DNA of 64,000 bases, taken from NCBI GenBank assembly GCA_964352215.1, contig CAYGRE010000019.1:1-64000 (forward strand). Direction: 5' to 3'. The notes under the pieces were generated by a model. The model ran no database searches. It had not been told where the DNA came from and saw only the letters and a program-made list of their open reading frames with translations. Below are positions 16,637-25,914 of the stretch, one piece after another; positions within the stretch are counted from its first letter, which is position 1, and every line of letters begins with the position of its first letter. Source of the stretch: CAWUKT01 sp964352215. Lineage in GTDB: Bacteria > Bacteroidota > Bacteroidia > J057 > JADKCL01. The translations under genes and the position numbers were made by a program.

Positions 16637-16854
16637 TCTGAACTCCCCAATCGGTTGACATTGCCTTGGTCCCTTCGTTGGTCTACATTGACCTCCTGGA
16701 AATAGTCGTCCTTCTTGTCAATGCGGTTGATCTCCGCCAGGCCTTCCAGCAATGCCTTGATCTCTACCTCGCATACCTCCCCGGTAAAACCTTCCAGGTC
16801 GGCGGTGATCCTGCCCTCTTCATCGATCTCTATGATTATCTTTTCTTCTTCCAT
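16633..16854 (-). CDS. DUF2997 small protein
   Basis: 73 residues from the ATG at 16854, one nt after the stop of the upstream gene. Upstream in-frame codons overlap that gene and are unlikely. EEKIIIEIDEEGRITADLEG followed by FTGEVCEVEIKALLEGLA matches the DUF2997 pattern: two beta strands with a Gly turn, a conserved-looking Cys region and a helix. The charged tail (about 50-73) is variable. DUF2997 is of unknown function and, as I recall, is commonly found beside DUF1257 genes. It is small enough to be the substrate of the adjacent radical SAM enzyme, which is inference. Confidence 0.72.
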   Translation of the reverse strand: MEEEKIIIEIDEEGRITADLEGFTGEVCEVEIKALLEGLAEINRIDKKDDYFQEVNVDQRRDQGNVNRLGSSE

Positions 16855-16855
16855 G

Positions 16856-19174
16856 CTATTGTAAATTTTCTTGTTTACACACCAATTTGGCCTTGAACCG
16901 GGTAGCCTCAATCTTTCCCTCTTCGTATTCATCCCAGGTTGCTATTGCCAGGTACCTGTCCTTGCCATTGCTGAGAAGTTCTCCTACTAAGGGAAGTTCC
17001 TCCTGGGGAATATCCTGGGGCCTGAGCGGTTCGATGCTGTTCTTTGCAGGTGCTTTGCTATGCGTGGATTTACCCTTCATCGACTTCAGCTTGCTCTGCT
17101 TTTTATCCTGCGGGTTCCGGGTAAAAACAAAGTCTTCAGCGACCTTGGCTTCCAGCTGGGCAATCTGTACCAAGCTGGTCTTCACCTTCTTTTCCGACTC
17201 TTCTTTTTTGCGGTTTCGATCCCTTTGATGCGCGTTGAGAACACCATCAATAGATTCGATCTCCTTCACCATTTCCTTCAGCAAATCGCTTTCCGTCCGT
17301 CCGCCTTTTCCTTTTTTCCTGTATTCCCCTCTTAATCTTTGCACCTCACTCCTACCCTTGTCCCATTCCTCAACCGAAAAAGCAATCCCAATTGATTGAA
17401 CCAGTTTCTTTCCCTGCTTGGAGGTATCATTTTCAGATACGGGGCCAAAATACCTGTTGACAAATTCAGCCTTTTGCTCCCTGACCTCTTGCTCGCATTG
17501 TTCCAACAAAACCAAGGAGGTATCCTCCCAGTTTTCCAGCTCAGATTCATATTGGGTCTGTGCCTCTTGCAATTCAGCCAACTCCTCTTTCAGCCGGTCT
17601 TTGTTCTCTTCGAATTTGGCCTTCGCATTTCCCTCCTCTATTTTCATAGAGATCTCCTGCGAATCGACCTCAATCTCTTCCAAGAGTGAATTGATGGCGG
17701 TAAAATGACTTCGAGCCGCTTCAATCCCGCTATCGGACAAGGCCAGTGCTTTCCACACTTTTATTTTCTCATCGTGGTCACTGAGCCGCTGTGATTTCCC
17801 GGTCAGAAACCCACTCAACCACCGCTTTGCCCGGTCGGCCACCGAAGTTCTTTGGCTCTCCAGCAAACCGAGGAATGCTTCCATCTCTTCCAGTTTGTCA
17901 TCAAACCTGGCCTGAATCTTATTCCACTCGGAATAGAGCTTGTCCAATTGAGCGCCCCCCGGAGCCGTTTCAGGAAGCAGTCGTATTTGGTAATCCACCT
18001 TGAGGGCCAAAAGTTCCTTCTCGGCTAATTTTTGCTCCCAGGGTGTTTGGGCCAACTCGTCCAGGGAAAGGGTGTACACCTGCTGGTCGACCACCGAGGG
18101 CAGAACCGCTTGAGGTTTTGCTAAATCCAGGCCCTCCAGTGGATAGAAATTTCCTTTGACTTGAGCATAAGACTGTTGGCCGTAGAACCGGTATTCAGAT
18201 TCTTGTTTGATTTTTTGGAAGTAGGCATTCAATTCTACCTCCTGATGTGAATTCAACTTTATAAGGTAGGGATAGTCCTTGTCCTGCAACGTCCTCTCCG
18301 GTAGGATCCAGGCCCCTTCCCCTGCAATCGCGACAAAAGATGCCATCGGCAGTTGGTCGGATCCGGTTGCATAGATTGAAATCCCATTTTTGACCGCCTC
18401 TTGCAATGCGTTTTGGTTATTTCCCTGGATGGAGGTGATGATCTCCCCCTTCAGCACCCCGGCTTCCGGTAAGGAAAAGACCGGATTTTCATTTCTGATA
18501 TTGGGCCAATAGGCGAGCATAGCTTTTCCCGGCTGCAAGGACTGGTGTAACCAATCCTTCACTTTGCTTTCCCGGAGAACCGGGTCTACCAGTGGAATCG
18601 CGCCAAAGGGGGAGTCCATTGTTTCTTTGGGGTTCTTTAGCTGTCTCCCACTTCGGACCTCAGCTTGCGAATTCTCCCAAAACTGATGGCAAAAGAAATA
18701 GAAAAGTGAATCAACCTGGTAGTTGTCCAACCGGATGGCCAGGTTCTGCAAATGTTCAAATCCTTCTTGCAAGGGAGCATTCAGGAAAATCCCCTTCTTT
18801 CTGTCTGCAATGAGCAAGGTCCCTGGGAGTTTCGCGGTCAACCTGATCAAGCCCAGGGAAGCCAGCTCAGTAAACCACTTCCCTTTTCCACCCCCATCTT
18901 CGTTCAGCAGGATATAAATGCGAACTCCTTTTTGATGAGCCTGTGCCAAGGCTTTGAGGACTTGAGGAGCACTCAATACCCTGGAGCAAATCGCGATGCT
19001 CTTTTGGGCGTTCTGAATTGTCTCCAGGATGGGGGTCAGCTTTTCTGGTCCCAACAACAGGTGCTTTCCGGCTAATTTTGTCTCATTGCCGGGCGGTTTT
19101 TCCACCCAGATATTTTCCAGGATTCTCGCGGAGTAGTCCCTGCTGATCGTCTTGTCTTTTGCTTCGATTTTCAT
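16856..19174 (-). CDS. Phospholipase D-like N-terminal domain with long coiled coil
   Basis: 772 residues. The first 200 resemble a phospholipase-D-type fold: ILETIQNAQKSIAICSRVL gives the typical first helix and strand, and HQKGVRIYILLNEDG the second. The position of the usual H-x-K catalytic pair reads LPGTLLIADRKK, so it looks inactive. A second beta-rich unit (about 200-390) is followed by several coiled coils (about 400-680). The C-terminus is basic, then ends with a small unit (about 705-772). The start overlaps the upstream 541-residue gene (ATGA). A scaffold or sensor in a complex with the helicase and the sister PLD-like protein is plausible. Confidence 0.6.
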   Translation of the reverse strand: MKIEAKDKTISRDYSARILENIWVEKPPGNETKLAGKHLLLGPEKLTPILETIQNAQKSIAICSRVLSAPQVLKALAQAHQKGVRIYILLNEDGGGKGKWFTELASLGLIRLTAKLPGTLLIADRKKGIFLNAPLQEGFEHLQNLAIRLDNYQVDSLFYFFCHQFWENSQAEVRSGRQLKNPKETMDSPFGAIPLVDPVLRESKVKDWLHQSLQPGKAMLAYWPNIRNENPVFSLPEAGVLKGEIITSIQGNNQNALQEAVKNGISIYATGSDQLPMASFVAIAGEGAWILPERTLQDKDYPYLIKLNSHQEVELNAYFQKIKQESEYRFYGQQSYAQVKGNFYPLEGLDLAKPQAVLPSVVDQQVYTLSLDELAQTPWEQKLAEKELLALKVDYQIRLLPETAPGGAQLDKLYSEWNKIQARFDDKLEEMEAFLGLLESQRTSVADRAKRWLSGFLTGKSQRLSDHDEKIKVWKALALSDSGIEAARSHFTAINSLLEEIEVDSQEISMKIEEGNAKAKFEENKDRLKEELAELQEAQTQYESELENWEDTSLVLLEQCEQEVREQKAEFVNRYFGPVSENDTSKQGKKLVQSIGIAFSVEEWDKGRSEVQRLRGEYRKKGKGGRTESDLLKEMVKEIESIDGVLNAHQRDRNRKKEESEKKVKTSLVQIAQLEAKVAEDFVFTRNPQDKKQSKLKSMKGKSTHSKAPAKNSIEPLRPQDIPQEELPLVGELLSNGKDRYLAIATWDEYEEGKIEATRFKAKLVCKQENLQ

Positions 19175-20796
19175 GACTTATTTCTCCCAAGTAGTTTGTT
19201 GACTTCTCTTTGCAGCAATTCCGAAAACAATTCCAAGGACGGATCAATTGGGACAAAGCTGACCGCACCCTCTATCACTTTTCCTTCCAAACCGGAGCTG
19301 TCTTTTCCCGACCCGAGTTGAAGAAAGTCAAGAGACCTGGTGCAGTTCCATACCAGGAGTTCACCATTGCTCCGTTCAAATAGCCAGTAGCGGTCGTGGT
19401 CCAGTTTTCCGATTGGTTTATAGTCTATGGGTATGATCTCCGGATTGTTTTGGGTCAGGTAATCACTTCTGCTATTGTCATGGAGGCTGATCACCGCCAT
19501 GGTTCCTTCAGGACTGATTTGAAAACAGGATGCGAGCGCGGACAGTAACTCCTGTTGTCCCTGCTTGTTGGTGTACCTGTCGATATAGATGACGCTTTTC
19601 AGGGGCTCGCCATTTGTCAAAGCACTGGCCAATTCAGACACTTGTATCTTCTCTCCCGGAGAAAAGTGCAAGGGGTCCATTGGCCGCTCTGATTTCCCGA
19701 ATGGATTCAGGTCAATGGTGGTGGCCAGGTTCCAGAAGGCGTCCGATTCTTTCTTTTTGGTGAAACGTTGGTCCAGATAGGCCTCTGCTTGGGTGGGGTG
19801 AAGGTCGAAGTTCCGGATCGGGGTATCCTGGCAGATGGATTCCTGTGCCACCACAAAGGCCCGGGGGGTCACAAATTCCTGGCTGATTCTTTGGTCCAGC
19901 AGCCAATCTCTCCACTTTTGGGCATCGACGTCACTGGCGGGCATCAGGGGGATGTCTTCCAACCGGGCCTGGTCGAACTCGCCGTACTCAAATTCGCTGG
20001 TTGCAACCGAAAATGATCCCTGGAAGGATTCTCTCATCTGGTCCGAAGCGGTCTGCTCAAAGGGAATTTGCATCCTTCCGATGCTGCTGTTCCAACTTAA
20101 GTTTTCATTTTCAGGGTTTCCGGTGATGCTTCGAATCAGTTGGATCACATCTCCGGTAAAGAAATGCTCTATTTTGAGTTGACCGGTATCAATTGCGGCT
20201 CCAGAGGTTTCCAGGTTTCCTTCCAACCGTAGCTTTTGGGAGCTGTCTGAGTTGACTTCCCAGGTCAGGGTCAATTTCTTTTTTTTCCCTTCTGAAAAGC
20301 CCTTGACTCTCTCATCCCTGCCAAAGTTCAGCAATGTAACCCCTCGCTTTGCAGACATAAATGCCTCTCTGTTTCCATCCCTGCTGATCAAGAAGACGCT
20401 TTCCTCCCTGGTTGTATTCCCTTGGGGATTGGCGACAGGTAATTGCTGAAGCTGGGGGTCCTTTTCCGGGAAATTCAGCGTCTCACGCTTGATGCTGATC
20501 AACTTCATTCCGATTGCGGGATCATGGACGATCATTTGCACTTTATAGCCCCCCATTTCCCGGATGTCCAGCTTTCCCGAATCCAGAACCTGATTCCCTC
20601 GCTGGGTCAACTGGGATTGGTTGGAAATGAGACCGATCTCTGAGAGGTACATCTTTACCTTGAGATCCAAACTATCCTGTGAATCGAGTCGGTTCAGGAG
20701 AAACTTCTGAATATCCGGGCGGGGCATATTGATATCCAATTCCGCAAAAAGGGTATATTCTTCAACGGTGACTTTTCGGCTCAGTTTCGCTTTCAT
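19171..20796 (-). CDS. Multidomain protein with winged-helix-like start and PLD-like end
   Basis: 541 residues. The N-terminus (about 10-75) looks like a winged helix (SEIGLISNQSQLTQRGNQVL). The middle (about 75-300) is beta-rich. The C-terminal part (about 395-520) resembles a phospholipase-D-like fold: SVIYIDRYTNKQG starts it, and HDRYWLF near residue 468 occupies the place of the HKD/HDR motif, followed by the strand LLVWNCTRSLDFL. This HDR-type motif occurs in PLD-like domains of conflict systems, and whether it is catalytic is unclear. It overlaps the helicase gene by ATGA on its 5' side and the 772-residue gene on its 3' side. The domain calls are pattern-based. Confidence 0.58.
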   Translation of the reverse strand: MKAKLSRKVTVEEYTLFAELDINMPRPDIQKFLLNRLDSQDSLDLKVKMYLSEIGLISNQSQLTQRGNQVLDSGKLDIREMGGYKVQMIVHDPAIGMKLISIKRETLNFPEKDPQLQQLPVANPQGNTTREESVFLISRDGNREAFMSAKRGVTLLNFGRDERVKGFSEGKKKKLTLTWEVNSDSSQKLRLEGNLETSGAAIDTGQLKIEHFFTGDVIQLIRSITGNPENENLSWNSSIGRMQIPFEQTASDQMRESFQGSFSVATSEFEYGEFDQARLEDIPLMPASDVDAQKWRDWLLDQRISQEFVTPRAFVVAQESICQDTPIRNFDLHPTQAEAYLDQRFTKKKESDAFWNLATTIDLNPFGKSERPMDPLHFSPGEKIQVSELASALTNGEPLKSVIYIDRYTNKQGQQELLSALASCFQISPEGTMAVISLHDNSRSDYLTQNNPEIIPIDYKPIGKLDHDRYWLFERSNGELLVWNCTRSLDFLQLGSGKDSSGLEGKVIEGAVSFVPIDPSLELFSELLQREVNKLLGRNKS

Positions 20797-23700
20797 TTGT
20801 TTACCTCCATAGTTTGGGTTTTACTCGCCAATGATTCCAGGTCAGAGACATCGTTTTTTCGCCTTCCACTGTTTGCAAAGAATTCCTGGTTTCCTACGAT
20901 CACCAATTGGAATTTGGCCCTGGTGATGCCCACATTGAGCCGGTTCGGACTGTCCATGAACCCGACCCTGGTATTGTGAACCATTGACAGGAGTACCAAA
21001 TCCGCTTCCTGTCCCTGGAACTTGTCAACCGTATTCAGTTTTACATAGACATTGTGCTTTGCCTTCCGGTCAAATCGCCCTCCGGAGTACTTTTCTGGGT
21101 AGGAAAACAGCTTCTTCAGCATTTCCCGCAGGGCTCTCTCTTGTCCCCGGTAAAAGGTGAGTACGGCGATTTCCCAGATTCCTTCCGGGTGGGTGGGGTT
21201 TTTATGTGATGAGGCAAATTTCAAAAAGGCCTTGATCTCCCTTTCGATCGCGTTCACTTCTTGCCCATTTCTGCTCCCATATTGTCTTCCTGGCTCCACT
21301 ACATGAAGCCAGGTCCTTCTCTTTGGATAGCGACGGTAATCCCATTTCCTTTCCTCCTCCAACATCGGGGAATCTTTCAATGCTGTTCCCTGGTAAAACA
21401 AATCCCTGGGCAGGTCTGATATTTCTCCATGCATCCGGTGCTGCCAGATCAGCTTTTCGTGTCGGCAGGCCAACTCAGATTTGGAAAACCCTGCGGTTAA
21501 GGTGGATTCAAACCTTGGGTTCATGCTTCTTCTCCCGCGAATCCCTTTCTGTAGTCCCTCAAGAACGGAAGGCAGAGAGAAGTTCTCGATGCGGAACAGT
21601 GCATCATCAATATCCCGGGTTCGGGGTTTCAGGTCCTCGATATGGCGGTTGTACTTTTCAGACTTCTCGCTTTCCCCCTTGCTTCTCAGTTCATACCTCC
21701 TGACCAGTCTCCAGGCAATCTCTTCGGCCCATGACTTTTCCTTGAAAAATTGATTGTAGTGATCTGATACTTGTATGCCTCCATTGAAATCGTTCCCTCG
21801 ATCCCATAAATAGAAATCATTTTTCCCGCTTCCCGGTCGATCCATATAGTTGAACCGAAAGCCGTGGGAAGAGTCCTCCCAATAGTTATCCCCCACTACG
21901 GTAAAATTGGTAGGCAGGTAGTCCTGGACCTCCGCATACACTTTGCTTTCTACCAGGATGACGTCCATTCCGGCCAATCGGATGGCTTCCTCTTTGATCA
22001 GCCGGTGCGCTCCCCAATGATGGAAGTTTCCCGGAGCAGGCTTGGTTGGCTCTTTCTGGGTAACGATCCCAAATTGAATCCCCTTCATTTTCCTGATATC
22101 CCGCTTAGGAATCTCCCTTTGGAAATGTTGAATGGTTTCCAGATCGAGTTTGAGGATGATACGGTTCTCAAACCGGTCCAGTTTGTTGATGATCAGACAG
22201 GCTTGCTGAAGCGCCACGGGCAGGGTCATAGATTTCGGTTTTCCCCCTACCTGACGTTCACCATACTCCAGCTCTTTCAGGTTGCTGACGATTACCTCCC
22301 GATCGGTGAACGGGGACAATTGCATCACATCACCTACCAAGACCCACTTTTTGGCGTAGACGGCCGGTACCAGGAATTCCTGAAACGGGGTCTTGCTGCA
22401 TTCATCAATGATCAGGTAATCAAACCTCGGGGCAGCAGGTTCTTCTTCAGGTCTCATTTTGAAAAAGGGATGCTGCAGGATTCCGATGGTAGTTCCGCAA
22501 ACCAGATTGGCAGCGTCGAGGATCAAATCCTCTCCGACTTCAGGATGCGCACTGACCATTTCGCCCAATTGAAATTCTCTGATATCGTCTTGAATCCGGT
22601 CCAATGCACCAATCCGCAGGGGCATCACCAAAGACAACAAGTCCTGCGTTTTTAGCCTTTCCAGCACGTTGTCGATGGCGACATGGGTTGATCCGCAAAA
22701 AAGAACTTTCTTTCCCAGAAGGGTCAATTGCAGAATGAGCTCTATAATGGCAGTTGTCTTGCCTGATCCGGGTGGTCCCTCCAGGATGGCAAAATCAGGG
22801 GTTGCGATTGCCTTTTCCACAAATCTTCTTTGCTCGGCCGTTCCCTTTCTGTCTTCCTTGGTCAGTACAAACCATAAGTCAATTCGCTCAGGTTCGAACT
22901 CGACCCACTTGATGTCTTTCCGGGGTTGAAACAGGTCCAACAGTGCTTTGTGGTGCCTAATGGGTTGGTTTTGCAAGGCTTTAATGGCTTCTTGCTGCAT
23001 GCGTAGGTTGTGGGTATTGACCCGTACCTGTAATCTTTCCCCTTTTGCAGGGAGATAGTACCTTCCCCCCTTGCCCTTTTCCCGAAGCACGATCTTCTTC
23101 TCCTCGAAATTCCGGTGTTGCCGGTCTATCTGAAGGTGTTTCTGGCCCTGGTTTCCATTCTTATGCTTACTTCCATTCCTCCCTAGCACTGTGACCTCTA
23201 CGTCTTCATCAAAGAAATAGTCCAAGGATGATCTGGAAGCAAAGGTCCCATCTTCTGTTTCCTTGTCCGGTTCCAGCAGTTGAATCCAATAATTGTCTGC
23301 GGGTGTTTTATTCCTTTTCACCTCTCTGACCTGGAATTGTATCCCTTTCTCTGAGGTGAGTGTCGATTCTATGCTGATCTTGTCCGGATCGGATACCCGG
23401 TATTCCAACCGCAGGGAATTCTCCATGGAGAGCTCGGTTCCGGGAAGCTTAAACTTCCCGATCTCACTGGGGTATTGCTTCCAGAAATCAGGGATTTCCC
23501 TTGCAGAAACTGAGGCGGGAGGCGCTGTGGTAGCGGTGATGATCCTTGGGGTGCGGCCTTTGAATGGGGCTTGATTCAATTCTTTGATCCTCACAGACGG
23601 AGACAAATCAAAATGGTCAAACCCTGAAAGCTCAGACTCAGCTTCTTCCACTTCATAGGGCAGGGAAATGCCATTGATCAACAGTTGCTTTTTAGGGTTG

Positions 23701-24245
23701 ACATAGCTGCTGATGGAGATGCCCTCTTCCGATACGGTAAAATCCAGTGGTTTGCCTGCCTGGGAAATGGTCCTAATCGCTTCAGCATCCACCCAGACTG
23801 GGAGCAAGTCGATCTTATCAAATCCCCAGACAACTGCTTCCACCTCCTGATCCAGCTCAAGTTGTACGTATTGTTCTCCTTCCCAGCGTTTTTGCTGGCC
23901 CTGGTCAACCGTTAACTCCAGCTTTTCCCCATTGGCTAGTTTGATTCGGATAGCTTCCTGCCAATCTGGTGACCCGGTAAGCCCCTTGACCCGGTACCAT
24001 CCCCGACTGAATTTTAACCTGATGCGGGAGGATGATTGAATCAGATAAACCCTGTGCAGGGGTACGAGCTGGACAAAGTATTCAGGAGCGGGTTCCCAAT
24101 CCGCAACTATTTCCCGGTTTTTGTAGCTTTTTATAGCATTCTTGAGGTAGCCATAAAATGGGCTCAGGGTCCGGAAAGTTTGTTGCTGGAGTTGAGCAGC
24201 CTGGTCGGGATGATCTGCTAATTCTTTGAAGTAAAGGATGGACAT
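20793..24245 (-). CDS. UPF1/DNA2-like superfamily 1 helicase (COG1112 type)
   Basis: 1150 residues from the ATG at 24245, four nt after the AAA gene stop; an upstream in-frame start would overlap that gene by 83 nt and is less likely. The N-terminal 450 residues are beta-rich with no motif I recognise. The SF1 core follows: Walker A LEGPPGSGKTTAI near 485, motif Ia GSTHVAIDNVLERL near 515, DECS box (IIDECSKTPF) near 612, a GDVMQLSPF motif near 635, and the C-terminal motifs TVDKFQGQEADLV and VGITRAKFQLVIVGN near 1065-1115. Such enzymes unwind RNA or DNA with ATP. The large insertions between motifs are unusual. It is the central motor of this operon. Confidence 0.9.
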   Translation of the reverse strand: MSILYFKELADHPDQAAQLQQQTFRTLSPFYGYLKNAIKSYKNREIVADWEPAPEYFVQLVPLHRVYLIQSSSRIRLKFSRGWYRVKGLTGSPDWQEAIRIKLANGEKLELTVDQGQQKRWEGEQYVQLELDQEVEAVVWGFDKIDLLPVWVDAEAIRTISQAGKPLDFTVSEEGISISSYVNPKKQLLINGISLPYEVEEAESELSGFDHFDLSPSVRIKELNQAPFKGRTPRIITATTAPPASVSAREIPDFWKQYPSEIGKFKLPGTELSMENSLRLEYRVSDPDKISIESTLTSEKGIQFQVREVKRNKTPADNYWIQLLEPDKETEDGTFASRSSLDYFFDEDVEVTVLGRNGSKHKNGNQGQKHLQIDRQHRNFEEKKIVLREKGKGGRYYLPAKGERLQVRVNTHNLRMQQEAIKALQNQPIRHHKALLDLFQPRKDIKWVEFEPERIDLWFVLTKEDRKGTAEQRRFVEKAIATPDFAILEGPPGSGKTTAIIELILQLTLLGKKVLFCGSTHVAIDNVLERLKTQDLLSLVMPLRIGALDRIQDDIREFQLGEMVSAHPEVGEDLILDAANLVCGTTIGILQHPFFKMRPEEEPAAPRFDYLIIDECSKTPFQEFLVPAVYAKKWVLVGDVMQLSPFTDREVIVSNLKELEYGERQVGGKPKSMTLPVALQQACLIINKLDRFENRIILKLDLETIQHFQREIPKRDIRKMKGIQFGIVTQKEPTKPAPGNFHHWGAHRLIKEEAIRLAGMDVILVESKVYAEVQDYLPTNFTVVGDNYWEDSSHGFRFNYMDRPGSGKNDFYLWDRGNDFNGGIQVSDHYNQFFKEKSWAEEIAWRLVRRYELRSKGESEKSEKYNRHIEDLKPRTRDIDDALFRIENFSLPSVLEGLQKGIRGRRSMNPRFESTLTAGFSKSELACRHEKLIWQHRMHGEISDLPRDLFYQGTALKDSPMLEEERKWDYRRYPKRRTWLHVVEPGRQYGSRNGQEVNAIEREIKAFLKFASSHKNPTHPEGIWEIAVLTFYRGQERALREMLKKLFSYPEKYSGGRFDRKAKHNVYVKLNTVDKFQGQEADLVLLSMVHNTRVGFMDSPNRLNVGITRAKFQLVIVGNQEFFANSGRRKNDVSDLESLASKTQTMEVNK

Positions 24246-24249
24246 CGGA

Positions 24250-25887
24250 TTATTGGTTGCGTTTTTTCTTGATGAACGGGTTGTTGTATTCCTGGGGCAA
24301 AACAGGTCGGTCTTCGTCCCCTTGGTTGACATCTACCCCGTCAAACTCCTCCTCCGATGCCATCACTGTCCTTCCACTGGCCCATTTCCGCAATTCATCC
24401 AGTTGGTCCCCCATGACCTTTGCCAAGGGATAGGTTTTATCCAATGCATCACGGATATCCCTGGTTTCCAGCTTTCTTCCTTGATCAAATGCCACGAACA
24501 AGCCTTCCTTCACTGCCTCCTGGATCTCCGCCCCTGAAAAGCCCTTGCTATGTGCGACCAAGTCGTCCAGATCAAAGTCTATGGGCTTTCGCTTTTTGAG
24601 ATTGAGGTGAATGGAAAATATTTCTTTTCTGGATTTGGGGCCGGGCAGGTCTACAAAGAATATTTCATCTATTCTCCCTTTTCGGAGCAATTCGGGAGGC
24701 AGGGTAAGGTTATTGGCGGTAGCAACTACAAATACGGGGGCCTCCTTTTCCTGCATCCAGGTCAGAAAAGTTCCCAGTACCCGCGCGGAGGTCCCGCCAT
24801 CCGACATATTTGAAGAGCCGATCCCGGAAAGGCCTTTTTCAATTTCATCCACCCAGAGGATGGAGGGCGCAAGTGCTTCGGCTATTTTCAGTGCTTCCCG
24901 GATGTTTCTTTCCGACTCGCCCACGATTCCTCCAAAGATTTTCCCCATATCCAACCTGAGAAGAGGAAATTGCCATTGGTTCGCAATCGCCTTGGCAAAC
25001 AGGCTCTTTCCGGTTCCGGGTATGCCCAATAGCAATATTCCCTTGGGGGTGTCGAGGCCAAAATCTTTTGCCCCATCTCCAAAGGCTTTGTTCCGCCGTT
25101 CGGCCCATTCTTTCAGGTTCTTCAATCCCCCCACATCGCTGATACTTTCCCTGGGATGGAAATACTCCAGGTGACCGCTCTTCTTGATGATGTTTTCCTT
25201 TTCGGATATGATGATGGGGATTTCTTTTTCCGAAACCTGCTTTGCCTCGACAAATGCCTTGCCGAATGCGATTTCCATCTCTGACATTGTCATCCCCAAT
25301 GCCGCCTTCAAGACCCGCTTAGAGATATCGCCAGTCAGGGGTGATCCCTGCTTTTCGGCCACCGTCTTTAGGATTTCCTCAATGTCCTCCACATCCGGGT
25401 AAGGCATCTCTACCAACCTGACCTCTTTCTCCAAATCTTTAGGCAGGAAATAATAGGGCTGCAGCATGATCAAGGCCTTTTCTGCTGGTTTCTGCAAGGC
25501 AATGTTGCGAAGCCTTTTGATGGCATTGATGGCTCTTTCTCCGACTTCCTGGCTGTTCAATTCAAAATGGAAGTCTTCCAGTATCAGGATCGACTTTGCA
25601 GGCAGTGGATCAAGTCCCTTCACCCCCTCACCAGCAAACAGTTGGAGTATTTCCTCAGCCTTCCTGAGTTCTTTCCACTGCTCTTCTCCTTGATTTTGCA
25701 AGCTTCCCTGGTCCCAATTCCATTTCTTCAATCCCTCCACTCTGCTCCAGACATACCAGTTCCATTCCAGTTTTTCTGCGGCATGGTTCACTTCTGCATG
25801 GACCCGAAAGGTTTCATAGCTAATGACCTGGATCAGGTTGGCACCGGATAGAATGAGCTTTTCGATGCTCGGCATTTGATTTGTCAT
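24250..25887 (-). CDS. Ycf46-like AAA+ ATPase
   Basis: 545 residues. The N-terminal 230 match the Ycf46 type: IEKLILSGANLIQVISYETF at the start, a conserved WYVWSRVEGL segment near 50, and a degenerate P-loop-like first ATPase half. The second half is a classical AAA+ module with Walker A LLGIPGTGKSLFAKAIAN near 290, Walker B SILWVDEIEKG near 345, sensor segment FVVATANN near 385, and arginine-finger region PPELLRKGRIDEIFF near 400. Ycf46 proteins of cyanobacteria and plastids have no settled role; one link is to photosynthesis and carbon uptake. Here it sits with DUF1257 and DUF2997 partners in a nonphotosynthetic setting, suggesting a remodelling ATPase of the same module. Confidence 0.88.
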   Translation of the reverse strand: MTNQMPSIEKLILSGANLIQVISYETFRVHAEVNHAAEKLEWNWYVWSRVEGLKKWNWDQGSLQNQGEEQWKELRKAEEILQLFAGEGVKGLDPLPAKSILILEDFHFELNSQEVGERAINAIKRLRNIALQKPAEKALIMLQPYYFLPKDLEKEVRLVEMPYPDVEDIEEILKTVAEKQGSPLTGDISKRVLKAALGMTMSEMEIAFGKAFVEAKQVSEKEIPIIISEKENIIKKSGHLEYFHPRESISDVGGLKNLKEWAERRNKAFGDGAKDFGLDTPKGILLLGIPGTGKSLFAKAIANQWQFPLLRLDMGKIFGGIVGESERNIREALKIAEALAPSILWVDEIEKGLSGIGSSNMSDGGTSARVLGTFLTWMQEKEAPVFVVATANNLTLPPELLRKGRIDEIFFVDLPGPKSRKEIFSIHLNLKKRKPIDFDLDDLVAHSKGFSGAEIQEAVKEGLFVAFDQGRKLETRDIRDALDKTYPLAKVMGDQLDELRKWASGRTVMASEEEFDGVDVNQGDEDRPVLPQEYNNPFIKKKRNQ

Positions 25888-25914
25888 CTTGATTTTTATT
25901 TATGGGTAAATGGA

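Noticed and set aside
16856..19174. Active PLD nuclease in the 772-residue protein
   Set aside because: The position of the H-x-K-x4-D motif reads LPGTLLIADRKK without the His, so catalysis is unlikely.
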